Below are positions 6,991 to 10,337 of a stretch of DNA of 10,337 nucleotides, in pieces; position 1 is the first letter of the stretch; each line of letters starts with the position of its first letter. Position numbers and translations under genes: made by a program. This stretch comes from Pseudomonadota bacterium (GTDB taxonomy: Bacteria > Pseudomonadota > Gammaproteobacteria > Steroidobacterales > Steroidobacteraceae), in the NCBI GenBank assembly GCA_947454665.1, contig CANGMU010000067.1, positions 1 through 10,337 of the forward strand, in the 5' to 3' direction. The notes below the pieces were generated by a model. It searched no databases. It was not told where the DNA came from and was given only the letters and a program-made list of their open reading frames with translations.

Positions 6991-7752
6991 TCAGTGCTGG
7001 TGCGCCGGCGGGGCGGGCGGCGGCGGCATCTGCATCGGCGTCGTCGCATCAGGACGCGGAACGCGCAACTCGAAGCGACGCACCTCGCGGCGGAGTGGCA
7101 CCGTCACCTCGATCGACAGCGACTTGCGGTCGCGCAGCAACTGCAGTGGCACCTTCTCGCCCTGCTCGTAGGAACGGAAGATGCGCAGCGCCTGCATCGG
7201 CGATGAGGGCGTGCGGCCCCCGATCGACGTGATCACATCGCCGTCCTCCAGCTTCAAAGCCGGGTTGTCGGCCTTCACGACGAGCACGCCCGCCTTGGCG
7301 CCGAAATAGCCCGCCAGACGCGGGGACATCGGGGCAAGACGCAATCCTGCGGCGCCCGGCCCGTCCATGCGATGGAAGCCCTCTTCGAGGGGCGGATGGC
7401 CTTCCGGCATTCCCGACATTCCCGACATTCCCGGCGGCCCCATGCGGACGATCATCGGGCTCTTGCCGTCCATGCCACCCGGCCCGGCCATCGGACCGGG
7501 ACCGTCGCTGCGCTGGATGCGCATTTCGATGCGCTGGGCAGTCTTTCCGCGCTGGGCAGACAGTTCAGCCACTTCGCGGGCTGCGGCCTCAAGGCGCGCC
7601 TGAGCGGCCTGCAGGCGCGCGTCGGCGGGCGGTGCAGCGTCCGGCGACTGCTGGGCCGCCTGTACGCCCAAACCACAGGACAGCAGCACGGCCCTGACCC
7701 CCAACAAGGGTTTTCGGATGGCGCGCGATGCGGAATTTATCGTGTTAACCAT
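6991..7752 (-). CDS. Periplasmic PDZ-domain protein with Met/Gly/Pro-rich linker
   Basis: 253 aa, function unknown. Seen: a basic head and hydrophobic stretch (about 15-32, ending GVQA), a likely signal peptide; Cys26 in VLLSC could alternatively be an imperfect lipobox. Then a helical, Ala/Glu/Arg-rich coiled-coil-like stretch (44-79), a low-complexity Met/Gly/Pro linker (84-125) containing GMSGMSGM, and a single PDZ domain (about 136-220) with AGVLVVKADNPALKLEDGDVI and IGGRTPSSPMQALRIF. The tail is Pro-rich and ends HQH. No protease domain is present, so it is not a DegP/DegS homologue; it may be an adaptor or scaffold in the envelope. ATG 7752 has GGAGG (7760-7764) seven bases upstream, a strong and decisive start. 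It is the first gene of the leftward train and lies across from a divergent tRNA gene, so the main promoter of the train may precede it. Confidence 0.85.
   Translation of the reverse strand: MVNTINSASRAIRKPLLGVRAVLLSCGLGVQAAQQSPDAAPPADARLQAAQARLEAAAREVAELSAQRGKTAQRIEMRIQRSDGPGPMAGPGGMDGKSPMIVRMGPPGMSGMSGMPEGHPPLEEGFHRMDGPGAAGLRLAPMSPRLAGYFGAKAGVLVVKADNPALKLEDGDVITSIGGRTPSSPMQALRIFRSYEQGEKVPLQLLRDRKSLSIEVTVPLRREVRRFELRVPRPDATTPMQMPPPPAPPAHQH
7408..7434. repeat. Three tandem copies of a 9-bp unit inside the PDZ gene
   Basis: The unit CATTCCCGA occurs at 7408-7416 and 7417-7425, with a third copy at 7426-7434 ending in G. Read on the minus strand it encodes the Gly-Met-Ser repeat in the linker of the PDZ protein. 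Copy-number change would keep the reading frame, so linker length could vary between strains. Confidence 0.9.
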
Positions 7753-7876
7753 GGCTGAACCTCCGGTGTTCGTTGGAGGTTATAACGCGGGAACCGCTCC
7801 GCGGATGACATGGGGCATAAAAAAGGGCGTACGCAGGCGGTTCGAAATTGCTTACCATGCGCCCGCTCCAGGCCGG
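7753..7876. promoter_or_regulatory. Divergent intergenic region between PDZ gene and tRNA-Leu
   Basis: 124 bases that must hold the tRNA-Leu promoter and probably a promoter for the leftward PDZ-queA-tgt-sec train. Visible elements: the Shine-Dalgarno for the PDZ gene (7760-7764); a palindromic GTTATAAC (7779-7786) that could serve as a -10 element on the minus strand; an A-run (7819-7824); and TACCAT (7853-7858), followed by a GC-rich stretch, a plausible -10 with stringent-type discriminator for the tRNA. No convincing -35 element is seen for either, so the exact promoters are guesses. Confidence 0.4.
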
Positions 7877-7963
7877 GCCGGCGTGGCGAAACTGGTAGAC
7901 GCAGCAGACTCAAAATCTGCCATGGGAAACCATGTGTCGGTTCGATTCCGACCGCCGGCACCA
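7877..7963 (+). tRNA. tRNA-Leu (anticodon CAA)
   Basis: 87 nt including an encoded CCA end (7961-7963). Acceptor GCCGGCG (7877-7883) pairs with CGCCGGC (7953-7959), with discriminator A at 7960 as needed for leucine. The anticodon stem GCAGA/TCTGC encloses loop CTCAAAA, so the anticodon is CAA and reads UUG. The long variable arm (7921-7935) has an ATGG/CCAT stem, the class II feature of tRNA-Leu. The T arm is GTCGG-TTCGATT-CCGAC. The gene stands alone between two leftward protein genes and must be transcribed by itself. The CAA anticodon has no G34, so it is not a Tgt substrate despite the nearby queuosine genes. Confidence 0.97.
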
Positions 7964-7996
7964 TCGGAGCATGCCTGCCGCATCCGACCGGAAAGT

Positions 7997-8257
7997 TTAT
8001 CGGTGCAGCCCCGCCAGGTTGTGCTGCAAGGTCTGCGACAGCTGCTCGCTGAGCACGCGCAGGAGCCGTTCCGTGTTGCGCATCTTCGAGCGCAGGTCGG
8101 CCGTGCCCAGCACGATCAGTTCGCCACAGCAGTCACACTGCGTCTCGTGGCGGTCGCGCATCCAGCCCAGCGTACGGTGGTTGGGCGCATGGCAGGCATG
8201 GCACTCGACTTCCATTTGCCGCGAGTCGATGACTTCGTCGATTCCCATCGTTTCCAT
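7997..8257 (-). CDS. Small protein with two CxxC zinc knuckles
   Basis: 86 aa, not recognised. Seen: paired cysteines at C19/C22 (ECHAC) and C41/C44 (CDCC) about 19 residues apart, a spacing typical of a zinc ribbon, joined by NHRTLGWMRDRHETQ. A helical C-terminal half (about 53-82) rich in Leu, Arg and Gln could form a coiled coil. No signal peptide, so cytoplasmic. ATG 8257 is chosen because GAGGTG (minus strand, 8264-8269) lies six bases upstream; a GTG three codons earlier overlaps that site. It converges on tRNA-Leu (33 nt between the ends) and is divergent from the NUDIX gene. The paired CxxC, good ribosome site and high-GC codons support a real gene. Possible roles are nucleic-acid or protein binding, but nothing in the sequence decides. 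Confidence 0.72.
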   Translation of the reverse strand: METMGIDEVIDSRQMEVECHACHAPNHRTLGWMRDRHETQCDCCGELIVLGTADLRSKMRNTERLLRVLSEQLSQTLQHNLAGLHR

Positions 8258-8350
8258 GGCCTTCACCTCGATTACTGTTCCGGGCAGGTAAAGTGTGCGC
8301 AGGCTGCCTCGGTGCCACCATCAGGTCTTTCCTTTAGGGATTTTCCTTAA
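8258..8350. promoter_or_regulatory. Divergent intergenic region, zinc-knuckle gene and NUDIX gene
   Basis: 93 bases between two divergent starts, so a promoter for each is expected. The right third is AT-rich and carries two copies of TTTCCTT (8328-8334 and 8342-8348), 14 bases apart, just before the NUDIX start. AGGGA (8336-8340) is the only candidate ribosome site for the NUDIX gene, at a rather long distance of ten bases. I do not see a clear -35/-10 pair on either strand. Confidence 0.4.
8264..8269 (-). promoter_or_regulatory. Shine-Dalgarno fixing the start of the zinc-knuckle gene
   Basis: GAGGTG on the minus strand, followed by six bases and ATG 8257. It favours ATG 8257 over the in-frame GTG at 8266, which lies inside the site. 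Confidence 0.6.
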
Positions 8351-8902
8351 GTGAATCAAAGAATTTTCTGTAGTTACTGTGGAGAACGGACTGAATTTAG
8401 GGTCCCCGATGGGGATCACCTGCAGCGGCAGGTCTGCGATGGCTGCGGCGTCGTGCACTACGAAAATCCCCGCATCATCGTAGGCTGCGTGCCGGAACAT
8501 GACGGCCGGATCCTGATCTGCCGGCGCGCCATCGAGCCGCGGCACGGGTACTGGACGATCCCGGCGGGTTTCATGGAAAACGGCGAGACGCTCGAGCAGG
8601 GCGCGGCCCGGGAATGCCTCGAGGAGGCCATGGCCACCGTGGAGATCGGCTCGCTGCTGGCGCTGGTGAACATCACCCACGCGCACCAGGTGCATGTCTT
8701 CTTCCGGGCGACGCTGTCCGAACCCCTGCACGCCGCCGGACCAGAAAGCCTGGAAACCGCACTCATCGACCCGGCCGACATTCCCTGGGGGGAGATCGCC
8801 TTTCCCTCGACCCGTTTCGCCCTGGAACGCTACCTGGCCGACCGTGAAGCGGGTGTCGAAGGCCACCACCTCGCCGAGTTCGCGCGGCGCATGGCAGAAT
8901 AA
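8351..8902 (+). CDS. NUDIX hydrolase with N-terminal zinc ribbon
   Basis: 183 aa, predicted to hydrolyse a nucleoside diphosphate linked to another group; ADP-ribose, NADH or FAD-like substrates are plausible, but the sequence does not decide. Seen: a four-Cys zinc ribbon (C7, C10, C29, C32) of the kind found ahead of the NUDIX fold in NudC-like and related proteins; then the NUDIX box from G73 to A95 (GFMENGE, then RECLEEA). The metal-binding Glu residues are present (E79, E88, E91, E92). The usual Gly late in the box is Met94, a change I believe is tolerated in this subgroup, where EEANA is common. Start GTG 8351 keeps the first ribbon Cys pair at 7/10. The first ~17 codons are AT-rich with AGA and AGG, unlike the rest. 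fdxA follows 27 nt later, probably cotranscribed. Confidence 0.93.
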   Translation: MNQRIFCSYCGERTEFRVPDGDHLQRQVCDGCGVVHYENPRIIVGCVPEHDGRILICRRAIEPRHGYWTIPAGFMENGETLEQGAARECLEEAMATVEIGSLLALVNITHAHQVHVFFRATLSEPLHAAGPESLETALIDPADIPWGEIAFPSTRFALERYLADREAGVEGHHLAEFARRMAE

Positions 8903-8929
8903 TGGGCTGACTTGACCCGAGGGATTCGC

Positions 8930-9253
8930 ATGGCATTCGTCGTCACGGAAAATTGCATCAAGTGCAAGTTCATGGACTGCGTGGAAGTCTGCCCGGTGGA
9001 CTGTTTCCACGAGGGCCCCAATTTCCTCGTGATCGATCCGGATGAATGCATCGACTGCACGCTGTGCGAACCGGAGTGCCCGGCCGAGGCGATCTTCTCC
9101 GAAGAAGAAGTGCCCAAAGGCCAGGAAGCCTTCGTGAAGCTGAACGCGGAACTGGCCAAGCAGTGGCCGGTGATCGCCGAGAAGAAGGACGCTCCGGCCG
9201 ACGCGAAGGACTGGCAGGGCAAGCCGGACAAGCTGAAGCTGCTCGAGCGCTAG
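8930..9253 (+). CDS. fdxA: Seven-iron ferredoxin FdxA (3Fe-4S/4Fe-4S)
   Basis: 107 aa, a low-potential electron carrier in the cytoplasm. Seen: a first cluster region with C9, C12, C17, C21 and C25 (CIKCKFMDCVEVCP) and a second with C40, C43, C46 and C50 (CIDCTLCEPECP), followed by the charged C-terminal extension ending KLKLLER. This is the Azotobacter ferredoxin I / FdxA type, binding one 3Fe-4S and one 4Fe-4S cluster. ATG 8930 has GAGGGA (8919-8924) five bases upstream and gives the standard MAFVVTENCIKC start; a TTG further upstream is unneeded. It lies 27 nt after the NUDIX gene. Its TAG stop is part of CTAG shared with the convergent dsbC stop. The electron partner is unknown here. Confidence 0.97.
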   Translation: MAFVVTENCIKCKFMDCVEVCPVDCFHEGPNFLVIDPDECIDCTLCEPECPAEAIFSEEEVPKGQEAFVKLNAELAKQWPVIAEKKDAPADAKDWQGKPDKLKLLER

Positions 9254-9984
9254 CCCTTCGCGCCCTGCAGGTGCTGCAGGAGCTCGTCCGGCGGCAGATA
9301 GCCGGGCACGAGCTCCCCATCCGGCAGGACGATGCCCGGCGTGCCCTGCACGCCGAGCTTGCGCCCCAGGTCATGGTGGCGCTGCACCGGGTCCGCACAG
9401 GACGCCGCCGCCACAGCTCCGCCACCCACGGCCTTGTCGAAGGCCTCGCCCCGATCCTTCGTGCACCAGACGCTCTGCGACTTGATCCAGGACGGCGTCT
9501 TGGGTGACGTGCGCGGCCACGCCAGGTAGCGCACGCGAATGCCGAGCTTGTTGTATTCGGCCATCTGCCCGTGCAGGCGCTTGCACCAGGGGCAATCCAC
9601 GTCGGTGAACACGCTGATGGTGTATTTCGGCACCTTGGGGCTGAACAGGATCATCTCGGACTCCGGCACGGCGGCCAGGAGTTTCACGCGCAGGTCCTTG
9701 CGGCGTTCCTCGGTGAGATTCGGGAATTCGCCGTTGTCCGCGACGCGATAGAGGTCACCGGCGAAGAGGTATTTGCCGTCCGCGCTGACATAGGACACGC
9801 CGGCGCCATGTACAAGCTCGAAGATGCCGGGCACGGGTGTGGGACGGATGTCCTCCGGCTTGGCACCGGGGATCTTGGCCGCAAGTTCGACGCGGGGGTC
9901 GGCCGCAGGCTTCGGCGCAGGCGCCTGGGCGGCGACCATCACCGGCAACAAGGCCGCAAGCAGGCACAGCAGGATGCGTTTCAT
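9250..9984 (-). CDS. dsbC: Thiol:disulfide isomerase DsbC
   Basis: DsbC, 244 aa, periplasmic dimer that rearranges wrong disulfides in exported proteins and is kept reduced by DsbD. Seen: signal peptide (MKR, hydrophobic 4-18, cleavage near VAAQA), an N-terminal dimerisation domain with GIFELVHGAGVSYVSADGKY (53-72), then the thioredoxin domain. Its active site is C131-P-W-C134 within TDVDCPWCKRLH; E. coli has CGYC. A second Cys pair (C174, C196 in WCTKD...ASC) matches the structural disulfide of E. coli DsbC, and the cis-proline is P216 in GTPGIV. Start ATG 9984 is 15 nt after xerD, the xerD-dsbC order also seen in E. coli, where recJ follows; here fdxA converges instead. The 3' end overlaps fdxA by four bases. 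Confidence 0.96.
   Translation of the reverse strand: MKRILLCLLAALLPVMVAAQAPAPKPAADPRVELAAKIPGAKPEDIRPTPVPGIFELVHGAGVSYVSADGKYLFAGDLYRVADNGEFPNLTEERRKDLRVKLLAAVPESEMILFSPKVPKYTISVFTDVDCPWCKRLHGQMAEYNKLGIRVRYLAWPRTSPKTPSWIKSQSVWCTKDRGEAFDKAVGGGAVAAASCADPVQRHHDLGRKLGVQGTPGIVLPDGELVPGYLPPDELLQHLQGAKG
9264..9280. repeat. Short inverted repeat just beyond the fdxA stop
   Basis: CCTGCAG (9264-9270) and CTGCAGG (9274-9280) can pair as a 7-bp stem with a 3-base loop. It starts 11 bases after the fdxA stop and lies within the 3' end of dsbC, where it encodes part of LLQHLQG. No T-run follows on either strand, so it is not a typical intrinsic terminator. Confidence 0.5.
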
Positions 9985-9999
9985 CCCGCGATTCTAGCC

Positions 10000-10337
10000 T
10001 CAGCCGCGCGGGTGATGGCGGACGTGCAGTTCCTTCATGCGTTCGCGGGCGACGTGCGTGTAGATCTGCGTCGTCGACAGGTCGCTGTGGCCGAGCAGCA
10101 TCTGCACGACGCGCAGGTCCGCACCATGGTTCAGCAGGTGGGTCGCGAAGGCGTGCCGCAGCGTGTGCGGCGATAGCTCCTTGTCGACGCCCGCCTTGCT
10201 CGCGTAGCGCTTGATGATGTGCCAGAAGGCCTGACGCGTCATGCGATCGCCACGACGGGTCGGGAACAGGTAGTCCGAGACGCGGTCCAACAGGATCTCG
10301 TTGCGGGCACTCAAATTGAATTCCCGCAGCCAGCGCA
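10000..10337 (-). CDS. xerD: Site-specific tyrosine recombinase XerD (5' end outside window)
   Basis: C-terminal part (112 codons plus two bases) of a tyrosine recombinase; the frame continues past the right edge. XerD works with XerC at the dif site, under FtsK control, to resolve chromosome dimers. Seen: MTRQAFWHIIKRYA, then the catalytic HxxR (SPHTLRHAFATHLLNHG), the second His in LLGHSDLSTTQ, and the nucleophile Tyr in IYTHVARERM; the end is HHPRG. This C-terminus, especially LRHAFATHLLNHGADLRVVQ, is close to E. coli XerD, and the dsbC neighbour supports XerD over XerC or an integrase. A TTG at 10314 inside the frame is not a real start, because the frame upstream (WLREFNL) is still typical XerD sequence. 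Confidence 0.96.
   Translation of the reverse strand, partial: RWLREFNLSARNEILLDRVSDYLFPTRRGDRMTRQAFWHIIKRYASKAGVDKELSPHTLRHAFATHLLNHGADLRVVQMLLGHSDLSTTQIYTHVARERMKELHVRHHPRG

Noticed and set aside
6933..7049. Longer N-terminus for QueA
   Set aside because: The added residues are an Arg/Pro run that overlaps the PDZ gene and has no counterpart in QueA; GTG 6932 gives the standard start.
5889..7232. Plus-strand open frame (447 codons) opposite queA and the PDZ gene
   Set aside because: Same reason: a shadow of real genes in high-GC DNA.
7811..7840. T-run on the minus strand (opposite 7819-7824) as an intrinsic terminator
   Set aside because: The only palindrome next to it (GCGTACGC) cannot form a stem with a proper loop, and no minus-strand gene ends there.
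7737..7964. Minus-strand open frame (75 codons) covering tRNA-Leu
   Set aside because: It reads the tRNA backwards (GIEPTHGFP-type peptide), a well-known false gene created by antisense tRNA-Leu sequences.
7964..7996. Terminator for tRNA-Leu
   Set aside because: CGGA and TCCG can pair around the short spacer, but the stem is bulged and no T-run follows.
8321..9010. Minus-strand open frame (229 codons) opposite the NUDIX gene
   Set aside because: The NUDIX box and zinc ribbon on the other strand are clear; this frame has no domain and overlaps the fdxA start.

Overview
The window is GC-rich DNA, about two-thirds G+C by eye, densely packed with genes. It looks like a gammaproteobacterial chromosome. 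The order queA, (insert), tgt, yajC, secD, secF and the pair xerD-dsbC are both classic gammaproteobacterial arrangements, and the protein sequences fit that group. A Steroidobacter, Nevskia or Xanthomonas-like lineage is my guess: the secreted protein with a DFTGIW motif between queA and tgt belongs to a type I associate with such genomes, but the exact taxon cannot be fixed from the sequence alone. I see no mobile element, CRISPR array, phage gene or rRNA. This is mainly a core-genome region with a few lineage-specific additions.

Region 1 (7752 down to 1, minus strand) is one long leftward gene train: a periplasmic PDZ-domain protein, queA, an uncharacterised secreted protein, tgt, yajC, secD, secF and a TerC-family membrane protein that runs off the left edge. 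Gaps are 58 nt or less throughout, and secF and terC overlap by a possible 1-nt stop/start junction (TAGTG). Two themes are joined. QueA and Tgt make and insert the queuosine precursor in tRNA. YajC, SecD and SecF form the accessory part of the Sec translocon. The extra genes (PDZ protein, secreted protein, TerC) are all membrane or envelope proteins, which fits the secretion theme.

Region 2 (7753-8350) holds a divergent intergenic region, a complete tRNA-Leu with anticodon CAA and encoded CCA end on the plus strand, and a small leftward gene for an 86-residue protein with two CxxC knuckles. A second divergent intergenic region follows.

Region 3 (8351-9253, plus strand) holds a NUDIX hydrolase with an N-terminal zinc ribbon, then a seven-iron ferredoxin (fdxA) 27 nt further on. 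The start of the NUDIX gene lies in a short AT-rich island (29 G+C in the 80 bases 8321-8400).

Region 4 (9250-10337, minus strand) holds the end of xerD, entering from the right edge, followed after 15 nt by dsbC. dsbC converges on fdxA, and the two genes overlap by the four bases CTAG, so both TAG stops lie in one palindrome.

The most interesting items are the coupling of a TerC-family gene to secDF, the secreted protein of unknown function placed between two queuosine genes, and the small zinc-knuckle protein. I see no sign of a wholly new multi-gene system.
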